Assembly: GCF_001425605.1 (NCBI RefSeq)
Contig: NZ_LMRG01000007.1
Location: 1 to 64,000, forward strand
Direction of reading: 5' to 3'
Source: Rhizobium sp. Leaf453
Lineage (GTDB): Bacteria; Pseudomonadota; Alphaproteobacteria; Rhizobiales; Rhizobiaceae
DNA: 64,000 nucleotides
A program made the position numbers and the translations under genes. The notes beneath the pieces are model-generated. The model did no database searches. It was not told where the DNA came from and saw only the letters and a program-made list of their open reading frames with translations. The first letter of the stretch is position 1. Every line of letters begins with the position of its first letter. This document shows, in pieces, positions 39,717 to 49,449 of this stretch.

Positions 39717-40148
39717 TTATCTCGGCGGAATCGAGTAAGTCGCGGTGGCATGAGCAACGAATTCCACTCCGCCTTGCTCCACGATGGCCGCATCTAGGAC
39801 TGCCAGCCGCTTACCCAGTTTCAGAATCCGGCAGGTACACTCGAGAGCGCCGAGCCGGGGCTTTCTGAGGAAATTGATGTTGAGATTGGTGGTGACGGCA
39901 AGCGCCACCGGGCCAATATGGGCAAGCAGGGCGACATAGGCCGTGACATCGGCGAGAGCGAACAGCGCTGGTCCCGAGACCGTGCCGCCGGGGCGTAGAT
40001 GTTTTTCGTTCGGATCGAACCGCATCGTTGCGGAGCCAGGGCCAACGGCGACCACCTCGAAGACTTTGCCATCCGTATGGACCTCGGAAAAATCCGTGTC
40101 CAGGAAGCGGTTAAGGTCAGCGACGGTCATGATCGGTTCAATCGGCAT
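39717..40148 (-). CDS. PaaI-family hotdog thioesterase
   Basis: A 143-residue protein with the hotdog-fold thioesterase pattern: a RFDPNEKHLRPGGTVSGPALFALADVTAYVALL segment with the glycine-rich turn and aspartate, followed by beta strands (TTNLNINFLRKP). Members hydrolyse acyl-CoAs, often phenylacetyl-type; the substrate here is unknown. The ATG at 40148 has GGGAG at good spacing and replaces a longer upstream frame. It diverges from the enoyl-CoA hydratase gene, suggesting shared acyl-CoA metabolism. Confidence 0.8.
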   Translation of the reverse strand: MPIEPIMTVADLNRFLDTDFSEVHTDGKVFEVVAVGPGSATMRFDPNEKHLRPGGTVSGPALFALADVTAYVALLAHIGPVALAVTTNLNINFLRKPRLGALECTCRILKLGKRLAVLDAAIVEQGGVEFVAHATATYSIPPR

Positions 40149-40301
40149 TCTTGTCTCCCGAACGGCTGTCCTGCTTAGAGTGCCGTTGGGCTTCGCTGGC
40201 AAGCTGGAAGAAAGTCTAGCGCGTATCACCGGTGCTTGAAACGGCGGTTGCGGCAGCGTACCAAGCGCTCATCCAGACAGGACAAGGAATAGGAAACAAA
40301 C

Positions 40302-41123
40302 ATGGCGGACATCGTTCCCCTGCACAAGGAAGAGCCCCGTGGCCTCGTGTTGCGCGAAATTTCCGGCGGCGTGCTGCGCCTGACGCTCAACAATCCTCCC
40401 GCCAACACGCTATCCATCGCTCTGATGCAGACACTGATGGCCGAGCTCGATGCAGTTGCCGAGTCCGACGAAATTCGGGTTGTTGTCCTTGCCGCATCCG
40501 GCGCGCTGTTTTCGGCCGGGCATGATCTGAAAGAACTGACGCAGCATCGAACCGATCTTGACGAGGGCAGGGCCTTTTTCGAAAGGACCATTCGGGTTTG
40601 TGCCGATCTGATGCTGAAGATCAATCACCTGCCGCAGCCGGTTCTCGCCGAGATCGATGGTCTGGCGACGGCGGCAGGATGCCAGCTGGTCGCCAGCTGT
40701 GATCTGGCCATCTGCACCGACAGTTCGACCTTCTGCACGCCGGGCGTCAACATTGGTCTCTTCTGCTCGACGCCGATGGTGGCCGTATCGCGCGCCGCCC
40801 ATCCCAAGCAGGCAATGGAGATGCTCCTGACCGGCGAGACGATCGACGCCTCCACCGCCAAGGATTTCGGCCTGGTGAACCGCATCGTGCCGAAGCAATA
40901 TCTCCAGCAGGTCGTCAACAAATATGCGGCCGTCATCGCCTCGAAATCACCGCAGGCGCTGAAAATCGGCAAGCAGGCTTTCTATCGGCAGGCGCCGATG
41001 GGCATTGAGGATGCCTATGCCTTCACGACGGGTGTGATGGTGGAAAACCTGATGAAGGCGGATGCGAAGGAGGGGATTGACGCGGTCCTGAGCAAGCGGA
41101 CGCCGGAGTGGAAAGCCGATTAG
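40302..41123 (+). CDS. Enoyl-CoA hydratase/isomerase family protein
   Basis: A 273-residue crotonase-fold enzyme. The first oxyanion-hole segment is GALFSAGHDLKEL, near residue 67. The second is GLATAAGCQLVASCDLAICTDSSTFCTPG, near 122-150. It acts on acyl-CoA thioesters. The usual second catalytic glutamate position is occupied by the FCTPGVNIGLFC sequence, as in ECHDC-type members, so true hydratase activity is not certain. The ATG is at 40302 after AGGAAAC. Confidence 0.85.
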   Translation: MADIVPLHKEEPRGLVLREISGGVLRLTLNNPPANTLSIALMQTLMAELDAVAESDEIRVVVLAASGALFSAGHDLKELTQHRTDLDEGRAFFERTIRVCADLMLKINHLPQPVLAEIDGLATAAGCQLVASCDLAICTDSSTFCTPGVNIGLFCSTPMVAVSRAAHPKQAMEMLLTGETIDASTAKDFGLVNRIVPKQYLQQVVNKYAAVIASKSPQALKIGKQAFYRQAPMGIEDAYAFTTGVMVENLMKADAKEGIDAVLSKRTPEWKAD

Positions 41124-41156
41124 AGGTCGTGCTTCACGTCTGTCGTTGATTGTTTA

Positions 41157-41993
41157 TCAAGCCAGCTTCAGCATCAGCGCGCCAAGCGCTATGAGACAGG
41201 CCGCGACAATGCGGAAGACGCTGACGCGCTCCTTAAGTATGGTCACTGAAATCACGATCGCAAACAGGATTGACGTTTCACGCAGCGCCGCCACCGTTGC
41301 GACCGGCGCCTTGGTCATCGCCCAGAGCGCCAAGCCGTAAGCGCCGATCGAGCCGCCGCCGCCAATCAGGCCGCGCCACCATTGATGCCGGATATGGAAC
41401 AGCACCGGTGCGAAGCCGCGTTTGGCGAAGGCCCAGGAAAACAAGAGGACCGGTGGCAGCAGCGCCATCCAGAGCGTGTAGGAAATCGGGTTGAGCGCAA
41501 GCCGCGCGCCAATACCGTCGACATAGGTATAGCTGGCGATGACCACGGCATTGGCAAGCGCCAGAAGAATGGCGCGCTTACCACCTTTTCGGGCCTCGAA
41601 GGCCAGCGTCAGCACACCCGTTGAGATCGTCAGGACGCCGGCGATGGCTCCACCTGACAGATTCTCGCCGATAATCGCGCCGCTCGTCGCCGCGACGAGA
41701 AGAGGCGCAACGCCGCGCATCAGCGGATAGACGAGGCCGATGTCGCCTGCACGGTAGGCGGCGGCCACGAGTTGAAAGTACGCAAACTGGAACAGCGCCG
41801 AAACAAGGATGAACGGCCATGCGTCTGGGTGAGGCAGTGGCATGAAGGGCAGGATGGGCAGGGCGACGACGGCGGCGCCGAGCGCGATCATCGCAGCGTC
41901 AAGCGATTTTTCCGACCCTGCCTTGACGAGCGCATTCCAGGTTGCATGCAGGAACGCCCCGAACAGGACGAGAGCGATAACGTCTAGCGGCAC
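41157..41993 (-). CDS. EamA/DMT-family transporter
   Basis: A 278-residue inner-membrane protein with about ten hydrophobic helices arranged as two EamA repeats (about 1-135 and 145-278). The repeats carry the family features of a gated PLMRGVAPLLVA helix and a final ALGALMLKLA. Substrate unknown; DMT exporters handle amino acids or other metabolites. The start codon is GTG at 41993 with AAGG upstream. It converges on the enoyl-CoA hydratase gene. Confidence 0.8.
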   Translation of the reverse strand: MPLDVIALVLFGAFLHATWNALVKAGSEKSLDAAMIALGAAVVALPILPFMPLPHPDAWPFILVSALFQFAYFQLVAAAYRAGDIGLVYPLMRGVAPLLVAATSGAIIGENLSGGAIAGVLTISTGVLTLAFEARKGGKRAILLALANAVVIASYTYVDGIGARLALNPISYTLWMALLPPVLLFSWAFAKRGFAPVLFHIRHQWWRGLIGGGGSIGAYGLALWAMTKAPVATVAALRETSILFAIVISVTILKERVSVFRIVAACLIALGALMLKLA

Positions 41994-42223
41994 GATGAAC
42001 CTTTGGAAGCGGCGAATGGGCTATTTGATCGCGTTTCTGGCTGCCATCAGGATGAAAAGCAACCGGATATCACCGAATAGGCCAAAATTGGCCACGCAGG
42101 ACGCGAATTTGCCGACGAGCGTTTGCCTGAGGATTTCCGGTGCAACCGTGCCGCGCTTGGTTGACAGGAAAGATCGCTGTCCCAATTATCAGCCGCGACG
42201 AGTGCAGAACGCGGATTTCAAAC

Positions 42224-42652
42224 ATGAACCATGACGTGTACCCCGACTTTTACATCTCCGACATTTTGCGATCGACCAAGACCATCGCGCTTGTCGGGGC
42301 ATCGCCGAACGCGGAGAGGCCGAGCCATCGCGTGATGGCCTTCCTGTTGCGCAAGGGTTACACGGTGTTCCCGGTCAATCCGGGGCAGGCCGGCAAGGAA
42401 ATCCAGGGGCAGACGGTCTATGCGACGCTGGCCGATATTCCCGAGCCGATCGACATGGTCGATGTCTTTCGCGCCGCCGATGCGCTTCCGGCATTGGTCG
42501 ACGAAATTCTGGCGGTGAAGCCGCGCCCGAAAGTGATCTGGGGACAGCTGGCGGTCCGTGACGACAAGGCCGCGGAGAAGGCGGAGGCTGCCGGCATCAA
42601 GGTCGTCATGGATCGTTGCCCGGCGATCGAATATCCGCGTCTGGTAGGCTGA
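42224..42652 (+). CDS. CoA-binding domain protein (YccU-like)
   Basis: A 142-residue single-domain Rossmann protein: KTIALVGASPNAERPSHRVM (nucleotide loop, about 20-39), KGYTVFPVNPGQAG, MVDVFR, and C-terminal KVVMDRCPAIEYPRL. This is the CoA_binding_2 family, with unknown biochemical role. The ATG at 42224 lacks a strong ribosome binding site, but the alignment pattern begins right there. It precedes the O-acetylhomoserine sulfhydrylase gene by 120 bp and may be co-transcribed. Confidence 0.82.
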   Translation: MNHDVYPDFYISDILRSTKTIALVGASPNAERPSHRVMAFLLRKGYTVFPVNPGQAGKEIQGQTVYATLADIPEPIDMVDVFRAADALPALVDEILAVKPRPKVIWGQLAVRDDKAAEKAEAAGIKVVMDRCPAIEYPRLVG

Positions 42653-42772
42653 AACCGCAGTGTCAAGTGCGCGGCATCGCGCCGCTCCCGCGAAAATTGT
42701 CAAAACATGCTTTGACCGAGGCTCGCCCCCTCTGAAATAGTGCGCCGGTCTTGGCCACGGGAGGATATGCCG

Positions 42773-44053
42773 ATGAAGAATAATCCAGGTTTCAACACGC
42801 TTGCGATCCATGCCGGTGCCCAGCCGGATCCCACGACGGGCGCGCGGGCGACACCGATTTACCAGACGACGAGCTTCGTCTTCAACGATGCCGATCACGC
42901 CGCCTCGTTGTTCGGGCTGCAGGCTTTCGGCAACATCTATACCCGCATCATGAACCCGACGCAGGCCGTGCTGGAAGAGCGCGTCGCGGCGCTGGAAGGC
43001 GGCACAGCGGCGCTAGCCATTGCCTCCGGCCATGCGGCACAACTCTTGGTATTCCACACAATCATGAGCCCCGGCGACAATTTCCTGGCGGCGCGCCAGC
43101 TCTACGGCGGCTCCGTCAACCAGTTCGGCAATGCTTTCAAATCCTTCGATTGGCATGTGCGCTGGGTGGACACGGCTGACATCGCCTCGTTCGAAAGCCA
43201 GATCGATGACCGCACGAAAGCGATTTTCATCGAAAGCCTGGCCAATCCTGGCGGCACCTTCGTCGATATCGCGGCGATCTCGGCAGTCGCCAAGAAGCAT
43301 GGTTTGCCGCTGATCGTCGATAACACCATGGCGACACCCTATCTCATCCGCCCGATCGAGCACGGTGCCGATATCGTCGTCCATTCTCTGACCAAGTTCA
43401 TGGGTGGCCATGGTAACTCGATGGGCGGCGTGATCGTCGATGGCGGCACGTTCGACTGGTCGAAGTCCAGCAAATACCCGATGCTGTCGCAACCACGTCC
43501 GGAATATGCCGGTATAGTGCTGCATGCGACCTTCGGCAATTTTGCCTTCGCCATTGCCTGCCGGGTGCTGGGCCTGCGCGATTTCGGCCCTTCGATTGCG
43601 CCTTTCAACGCCTTCCTGCTGCTGACCGGCATCGAAACGCTGCCGCTGAGAATGCAGCGTCATTGCGACAATGCCTTGGCTGTCGCGACTTGGCTCAGCA
43701 CGCATGAAAAGGTTGCCTGGGTGAAATATGCGGGCCTTGAGGGTGATGCCAATCATGGCCTGCAGCAGACCTATTCGCCGAAGGGCGCCGGTGCCGTCTT
43801 CACCTTCGGTCTGAGGGGGGGCTATGAGGCCGGTAAACGTTTCGTCGAGGGGTTGGAAATGTTCTCGCACCTTGCCAATATCGGCGACACGCGCTCACTG
43901 GTGATCCATCCGGCCTCGACCACCCATCGCCAGTTGACGCCGGAGCAGCAAACCGCTGCCGGCGCCGGCCCGGAAGTGGTGCGCCTGTCTGTCGGTATCG
44001 AGGATGTCAGCGATATTATCGCGGATCTCGAACAGTCGCTCGCTCAAGCCTAA
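42773..44053 (+). CDS. metY: O-acetylhomoserine aminocarboxypropyltransferase (sulfhydrylase)
   Basis: A 426-residue PLP enzyme of the Cys/Met metabolism family. It shows QTTSFVFNDADHA, a YTRIMNPTQAVLEERVAALEGG segment that binds PLP phosphate, VDNTMATPYLIRP with the cofactor aspartate, and the Schiff-base lysine in HSLTKFMGGHG. It condenses O-acetylhomoserine with sulfide or methanethiol to homocysteine or methionine. The ATG at 42773 is 8 nt from GGGAGG; an ATG two codons earlier is too close. A cupin gene follows. Confidence 0.88.
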   Translation: MKNNPGFNTLAIHAGAQPDPTTGARATPIYQTTSFVFNDADHAASLFGLQAFGNIYTRIMNPTQAVLEERVAALEGGTAALAIASGHAAQLLVFHTIMSPGDNFLAARQLYGGSVNQFGNAFKSFDWHVRWVDTADIASFESQIDDRTKAIFIESLANPGGTFVDIAAISAVAKKHGLPLIVDNTMATPYLIRPIEHGADIVVHSLTKFMGGHGNSMGGVIVDGGTFDWSKSSKYPMLSQPRPEYAGIVLHATFGNFAFAIACRVLGLRDFGPSIAPFNAFLLLTGIETLPLRMQRHCDNALAVATWLSTHEKVAWVKYAGLEGDANHGLQQTYSPKGAGAVFTFGLRGGYEAGKRFVEGLEMFSHLANIGDTRSLVIHPASTTHRQLTPEQQTAAGAGPEVVRLSVGIEDVSDIIADLEQSLAQA

Positions 44054-44104
44054 CTGACATTCAATGGCCGGGCGACCGGCCATCCCATCCTCGCGGAGAT
44101 CGCC

Positions 44105-44449
44105 ATGAAACACGCCCTGAAATTCGATCTGTCTTCCGTCGAGCCCGAACTCGCCGCGCCGCCAGAGGATCGGCTGATTTCCGGCAATCCGCATTTTCGA
44201 AGCTGGAATTTCGAGGAGGCTGACGGCGGCATTTATGCCGGCATTTGGGAGTCAACGCCGGGCAAATGGCGCATCGCGTATGAGGAATGGGAATATTTCC
44301 ACATTCTTTCCGGCGTTTCCGTCGTCACGGAAGAAGGCGGCGCGGAAACCCATCTGAAGGCCGGCGACAGCATGATCCTGAGACCCGGCTTCAAGGGAAC
44401 CTGGGAAGTGATTGAAACGACTCGCAAGGACTATGTCATTCGGCTCTAG
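44105..44449 (+). CDS. Cupin-domain protein
   Basis: A 114-residue single-domain cupin: WRIAYEEWEYFHILSGVSVVTEEGG carries the first cupin motif, and HLKAGDSMILRPGFKGTWEVIE the second, with metal ligands reduced (Glu/His present, one His missing). This type (DUF861-like) is often a small sensor or enzyme of unknown substrate. It lies 51 bp after the sulfhydrylase gene on the same strand. Confidence 0.75.
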   Translation: MKHALKFDLSSVEPELAAPPEDRLISGNPHFRSWNFEEADGGIYAGIWESTPGKWRIAYEEWEYFHILSGVSVVTEEGGAETHLKAGDSMILRPGFKGTWEVIETTRKDYVIRL

Positions 44450-44517
44450 GCGAGGCTTGCCAAAAATAGTCGGAAGGGACAGTCTGGATCGTCGAACAAC
44501 CTAGGAGTTCGCGTCAG

Positions 44518-45275
44518 ATGCAATCGGCCGCTCGCGACCACCCGCTCATTTGCCGGGGTTGCTGGGATCAGATGCACATGCCGATCCCCATCCGGGGCCG
44601 CTGGCCGTTCCATTTCGTATTTGCGGCATCACGCGCAGCAAGATGAACCCAAACATCTGCACGATCTGCGAGCGGTCTTTTCGCTACGTCAAGAAGCAGC
44701 GGCACATTTCAGCCACGGCTACAATCATGTTTGCTGACATCCGAGGCTACACCCATTTGTCCGAACGCATGGACGCAATCGTTCTAAGCGATATCGTCAG
44801 TGCTTTTCAGGACCAATGCGCCGAGGCTATCTGGGCTCACGATGGGATCGTCAATAAACAGATGGGCGACGGGCTGATGGCGATCTTCAATTTTCCGATC
44901 AAGGTCGAGCACCATGCTGCAGCCGCAATAGCCGCAGCAATCGACATCCAGAGACGCTGCGCTTCTGTGCTTGAGGACATGAAGAGGCGCGGTGCAGCGC
45001 TACCAATTGATGCGCTCGGCGTGGGCGTGGGTGTTCACACCGGTCAGGTTGAAATAGGGGAATTCTCGACCTTTCGCAGCGACTTCACAGCGATCGGTCG
45101 CACGGTGAACCTGACCGCCAGACTGGAATCCCAAGCGACGGCGGGGGAGATACTGGTTTCGGCCGAAGCTGCGGCAGGGGCGCAGAAACTTATGGCCTCG
45201 GCTGCTTCGCGGCTGCTGGTGCTCAAGGGTATTGGGCATCCCGTGCTGGCCCATGTTCTGTCTTCAACAGACTGA
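44518..45275 (+). pseudogene. Class III adenylate/guanylate cyclase gene with apparent frameshift
   Basis: The frame from the ATG at 44518 (AGGAG upstream) encodes ICRGCWDQMHMPIPI with a CxxC pair but stops at 44643-44645. The next frame carries on from about 44596 with GPLAVPFRICGITRSKMNPN, then CTICE and a full class III cyclase domain (TIMFADIRGYTHLSERMD, NKQMGDGLMAIF, TAIGRTVNLTARLES). Joining the frames near 44595-44606, as if one base were lost, gives a single protein of about 250 residues with two CxxC pairs. Either the gene is frameshifted, or only the part from the ATG at 44643 (210 residues) is made. Catalytic aspartates are present. Confidence 0.68.
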
Positions 45276-45293
45276 TTGGAGCATAGCATTCCT

Positions 45294-46550
45294 CTACCAT
45301 ACGAGTTCCAGCCGGTCCAAACCGTGGAAGTGATAACTGTCCTTGATCTGCGGTTCGTCCTTGAAGCGTAGGCCGGGCAGGCGTTCGAACAAGATCGGCA
45401 GGGAAAGTTTCAGCTCCAGCCGCGCCAGCGGTGCGCCGATGCAGAAATGCAGTCCGGCGCCGAAGGAGACGTGGGCACCTTCATTGCGGTCCGGTCGGAA
45501 GGTGAGGGGATCGGAGAACTTTTGCGGGTCCACATTGGCGGCGCCAAGCAGCAGGCCGATCTTGTCGCCCTTCTTCAGCGTGATGCCGTCCTCCAGTTCG
45601 AGATCGGAAAGCGCATAGCGCTGGAAGACGTGCAGGGGCGCTGCATAGCGCATGCACTCCTCGATCGTCCGGTCGGTCGCGCCGTCGTTGGCGAAGGCTG
45701 CCTCGATGGACGTTCCGGTTTTGAGCAAAGCATGCACCGCATTACCGAGTTGATGCACTGTCGCCTCATGCCCGGCATTCAGCAGGAGCACTGCCGTCGA
45801 GATCAGTTCATCGTCCGACAGCCGCTCGCCGTCTTTTTCCGTGGTGATCATGTGGGTGAGCAGATCGTCCGACGGATTGTCGCGCTTCCAGTCGATGATG
45901 CTTTTCAGGTAGTCGGAGAATTCGGCGGAGGCCTGGTTGGCGTCCAGCTCCGTCTCCAGCGACGGGTTGAACATGTACATCTTCACCATGCGGTGTGACC
46001 AGTCGAGCAGCTTCGGCCCCATGTCGACCGGAACGCCGAGCATGCGCGCGATCACGGTGACCGGGATGATCTCGGCATAGGTCTGCAGCAGCTCGACTTC
46101 GCCATCCTTCTCGAAGCCGTCGATCAGCGAATGGGCAAGGGCCGCGATTTCCGGCTTGAGCTGTTCGATCTGGCGCGAGACAAAGGCCCGGTTGACCAGC
46201 GTGCGCAGGCGCGTATGGGCCGGCGGTTCCAGTTCCAGAAGCGAATAGGCTTCGAGCCGATCGAAATCCGCAAGATGCGGTTTCGGTTCCGGCAGACCCA
46301 GTTCCTCGCGGCTTGCGACATGCAGGATCTGCCGGCCGAAACGGCGATCGCGCAGCAGACCGTTCACCTGATCATAGCCTGTGAAGAACCATTTCTGCTG
46401 TTCTTCCCAGAAAAAGGCCGGGGATTGGGCATGCAGCGCCGCATAGGTCACGAGCGGATCGCGATAGAAGGCGGGGTTGCGGATGTCGATGGAGGCGCGG
46501 CGTGTCGAGGAATCGATGGAAGCGGCGGGGCGGCTGGACATGGTCGGCAT
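45294..46550 (-). CDS. Cytochrome P450
   Basis: A 418-residue soluble bacterial P450. The I-helix oxygen-binding motif is LLLNAGHEATVH and the heme loop is VSFGAGLHFCIGAPLARLELK with the axial cysteine. HTRLRTLVNRAF is the C-helix region. Length is standard for the CYP class using ferredoxin partners, none of which is adjacent. The ATG at 46550 gives MPTMSSRPAA; a much longer frame upstream is not supported by a ribosome binding site. Substrate unknown. Confidence 0.9.
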   Translation of the reverse strand: MPTMSSRPAASIDSSTRRASIDIRNPAFYRDPLVTYAALHAQSPAFFWEEQQKWFFTGYDQVNGLLRDRRFGRQILHVASREELGLPEPKPHLADFDRLEAYSLLELEPPAHTRLRTLVNRAFVSRQIEQLKPEIAALAHSLIDGFEKDGEVELLQTYAEIIPVTVIARMLGVPVDMGPKLLDWSHRMVKMYMFNPSLETELDANQASAEFSDYLKSIIDWKRDNPSDDLLTHMITTEKDGERLSDDELISTAVLLLNAGHEATVHQLGNAVHALLKTGTSIEAAFANDGATDRTIEECMRYAAPLHVFQRYALSDLELEDGITLKKGDKIGLLLGAANVDPQKFSDPLTFRPDRNEGAHVSFGAGLHFCIGAPLARLELKLSLPILFERLPGLRFKDEPQIKDSYHFHGLDRLELVW

Positions 46551-46742
46551 TCTCGCTGAATGAAACTCGGATACTTCTCTAGGGGGCGAACGGCAGGCCC
46601 GACAAGACGTTTGTCCGATATCCGCGAAATATAGCCACGTGAAAACGGCGTTTTCCAAGCGGGCATTTTCACATGTCACCTTGCCTTGCAGTGCGACATG
46701 TCTATTTCATGGACGATGAAAAGCAACGACCAGAGAGTGACC

Positions 46743-47597
46743 ATGGCCTCGTCGCATACCAGCCTGTCAGCCGGTATTCTTGCCGCCTTGCGTGGAAAGC
46801 GCGTTTCGCTCGCAGGTCGGGATCCGGCCGGAGAGCGCGGCGATACGGTCATCGCGTCCTACAACATCCACAAATGCGTCGGCACCGACAAGAGATTCGA
46901 TCCGGGTCGCATCACCGAGGTGATCTCCGAAATCGGCGCCGATATCATCGCCCTGCAGGAGGCCGATCAGCGCTTCGGCGAGCGGGCAGGGCTGCTGGAT
47001 CTGGAAAGACTGCATCGCGACTGTCACCTGATCGCAGTGCCGGTCGCGGCATTCTCGCCAAAGGGGCACGGCTGGCATGGCAACATGCTGCTGTTGCGCG
47101 AGGGGGCGGTCGCCAAGGTTCATCAGTTGAAGCTGCCTGGGGTCGAGCCGCGCGGCGCGCTTGTGGTCGATCTCGATCTGAAAGGCGGGCCGCTGCGGAT
47201 CGTTGCGGCACATTTCGGGCTGTTACGGCATTCCCGTGCGCAGCAGGCAGCAGCGATCCTGGCCGCGATCAAGGGAGCGGAGGAGCGGCCGACCCTGCTG
47301 ATCGGCGATCTCAACGAATGGCGTATGGGACGTCGATCGGCCCTCAGCTTTCTCAGCCCGGTCTTCGATCACGCTGCGACCGCGGTGCCGAGCTTCCCGT
47401 CGCGTTTTCCATTGCTGGCGCTCGACCGGGTGATGGGCAGCCCCCACAATCTCGTAACCGCAGTAGAGGTGCACAATACGCCCTTGTCTCGTGTTGCCTC
47501 TGACCACCTGCCGATCAAGGCATTCGTCGATCTGAAGGCGGCCGTCGCGAACATGGGGGAAAAGGCTGGCGAGGCGGTTTCCGCTGCCCAAAGCTGA
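46743..47597 (+). CDS. Endonuclease/exonuclease/phosphatase family protein
   Basis: A 284-residue EEP-fold enzyme: VIASYNIHKCVGTDKRF with the first metal asparagine, IIALQEADQRF with the metal glutamate, LLIGDLNEW with the DxN pair and the terminal catalytic SDHLPIKAFVDL. The EEP fold covers nucleases and phospholipases; it is paired with a phospholipase-D-family gene 18 bp downstream, so a membrane-lipid role is plausible. The ATG at 46743 is chosen for GAGAGTGA; an earlier in-frame ATG at 46716 is possible. Confidence 0.82.
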   Translation: MASSHTSLSAGILAALRGKRVSLAGRDPAGERGDTVIASYNIHKCVGTDKRFDPGRITEVISEIGADIIALQEADQRFGERAGLLDLERLHRDCHLIAVPVAAFSPKGHGWHGNMLLLREGAVAKVHQLKLPGVEPRGALVVDLDLKGGPLRIVAAHFGLLRHSRAQQAAAILAAIKGAEERPTLLIGDLNEWRMGRRSALSFLSPVFDHAATAVPSFPSRFPLLALDRVMGSPHNLVTAVEVHNTPLSRVASDHLPIKAFVDLKAAVANMGEKAGEAVSAAQS

Positions 47598-47615
47598 GGA
47601 ACGGGTGGTCGTTTG

Positions 47616-49175
47616 ATGCGCGCGTCCATCGTCGCCCTTTATGTCTCAGCGTCCGGCCTGTTCGTTCTTGCTGTCGTCTACCTGTATGGCCGGTTCGGAC
47701 GCAGGCTGCACGGTCCTCCGTCCAGCGCGGTACAGCCGGTGCCGGACCAGACGGAGATCGACCGCCTCTCAGGACCGCTGCTTCAAGACCATGCGGGCGA
47801 AAACGCCATCACACTGATCGCCGATAACATGGATGCCTTCGCCCTGCGTGCCGCTTCGGCACGCAGGGCAGGGCGAAGCCTCGACCTGCAATATTATTAT
47901 TGGAAGAATGACCTGACGGGCCGGATGCTGGCGCGCGAAGTGCTTGATGCCGCCGACCGCGGCGTTCGTGTCCGTCTGCTGCTCGACGACATCAATGCCG
48001 GCCTGCACGATCGCATGTGCTTGTCCCTCGATGCGCATGAGCATATTGAGGTGCGCTTGTTCAACCCAAGTCGGGCGCGCACTGATCGGTTCAAGCGTGG
48101 GCTTGAAATGATGCTGCGGCCACTGCGTGCCTCGCGGCGCATGCACAACAAGCAGTGGATCGCCGATGGCCGCGTGGTCATCGCCGGCGGGCGCAATATC
48201 GGCGACGCCTATTTTGACGCTGACGAGCAGTCGAATTTTCGCGATCTCGATGTGTGGATGCTCGGCCCCGTCGCTGACGAAGCGGCCGCGGTGTTCGATC
48301 GCTACTGGAACAGTTCGGTGGTCGTGCCGATCGGTTCGCTTCGTACGCCGCGAAAGCATTATCTGCCGAATTTTCGAAGCAAACTGGAGAGGGTCGCGGC
48401 GTCGAAAGGAGGGCAATTCTATCTCGGTCATGTCGAAGCGGTCGTGAATGAGGGCGGTCTGCTGCCGGCCGATATGACCTGTCACTGGACGGGTGAGGCG
48501 CAACTTGTTTCCGATCCGCCGGAAAAGGCGTTTTTGCAGAAGCGCAGTCACTCGATCATGCGTGAGTTGATGCCGGTACTGACCTCCGCCCGTCGCGATG
48601 TCCGGGTGATCTCGCCCTATTTCATTCCCGGGACGATCGGGACGATAGAGATCGGTAAGCTGGTGGATCGCCAGGTCAATGTGGCTGTCCTGACCAATTC
48701 GCTTGCTGCAACGGATGTTGCCGCCGTTCACGGCGCCTATGCCAACTACCGCAAGGCGCTGCTGAAGTCGGGCACCGCGCTGTTCGAACTGAAGGCCGTG
48801 CATGACGCCACCGACCAAAAGCGCATGTCGCTGTTCGGTTCGCGGGGCGCCAGCCTGCACACCAAGGCCTTTACCGTGGACGGCAAGTCCGGTTTTGTCG
48901 GGTCGATGAACTTCGATCCGCGATCGGCCTCCCTCAATACGGAAATGGGCGTTCTGTTCACGCATCCGGCGCTGGTTGCGGAAGTCGAGGCGATCTTCGA
49001 TGAGGAGACCAGTCCGGCCAACAGTTTCCGTCTCACGCTGGAGCGGAACCGGCTCCGTTGGCATGACATCGATGGTGAAACGCCGCGGGTGCTGAAACAC
49101 GAGCCGGAGGCGGGCTTCTGGCGCCGGCTGCTCGCCGGGATCATTGGCATCCTTCCGATCGAATCCCAACTCTGA
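47616..49175 (+). CDS. Phospholipase D/cardiolipin synthase family protein
   Basis: A 519-residue protein with one N-terminal membrane helix (about 5-25) and two HKD motifs. The first is MHNKQWIADGRVVIAGGRNIGDAYFD, near 170-195. The second is LHTKAFTVDGKSGFVGSMNFDPRS, near 415-438. It fits the cardiolipin-synthase-like branch; hydrolysis or transphosphatidylation cannot be separated by sequence alone. The ATG at 47616 lies next to a TTG; AGGAACGGG precedes it. Forms an operon with the EEP-family gene. Confidence 0.85.
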   Translation: MRASIVALYVSASGLFVLAVVYLYGRFGRRLHGPPSSAVQPVPDQTEIDRLSGPLLQDHAGENAITLIADNMDAFALRAASARRAGRSLDLQYYYWKNDLTGRMLAREVLDAADRGVRVRLLLDDINAGLHDRMCLSLDAHEHIEVRLFNPSRARTDRFKRGLEMMLRPLRASRRMHNKQWIADGRVVIAGGRNIGDAYFDADEQSNFRDLDVWMLGPVADEAAAVFDRYWNSSVVVPIGSLRTPRKHYLPNFRSKLERVAASKGGQFYLGHVEAVVNEGGLLPADMTCHWTGEAQLVSDPPEKAFLQKRSHSIMRELMPVLTSARRDVRVISPYFIPGTIGTIEIGKLVDRQVNVAVLTNSLAATDVAAVHGAYANYRKALLKSGTALFELKAVHDATDQKRMSLFGSRGASLHTKAFTVDGKSGFVGSMNFDPRSASLNTEMGVLFTHPALVAEVEAIFDEETSPANSFRLTLERNRLRWHDIDGETPRVLKHEPEAGFWRRLLAGIIGILPIESQL

Positions 49176-49347
49176 GCGGCTTTACTGTTTGTTTACCGTG
49201 CGCGTCCGAATGCCTGTGGGCGCGCCGGCAGGAGTGCCTCACACAAGCAATCCCGGATATAAGCCATTAAGATATCGACGCTAAATCGCGTGCTCGAGGC
49301 AACCGAATCGCGACCGTAGCCGTATTAACGTTATGCAGAGTTCGCGA

Positions 49348-49382
49348 CTTGAAGTGGGGTACTTGGACACTCTATGTATGGA
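49348..49382 (+). promoter_or_regulatory. Candidate clpP promoter (RpoH-like)
   Basis: CTTGAA at 49348 and TCTATGTATG at 49371-49380 resemble the alphaproteobacterial heat-shock sigma-32 pattern (CTTG, then CYTATNTNNG) with spacing one base longer than ideal. It lies about 70 bp before the clpP start. A housekeeping-type reading (TTGAAG, 18 bp, TATGTA) also fits. Confidence 0.35.
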
Positions 49383-49449
49383 CAAGAGATATTCCCGATG
49401 ATTCCCGGTGTGCAGCAGGGTTTGCATACTAGCAAGACAAAGGTTTGAC

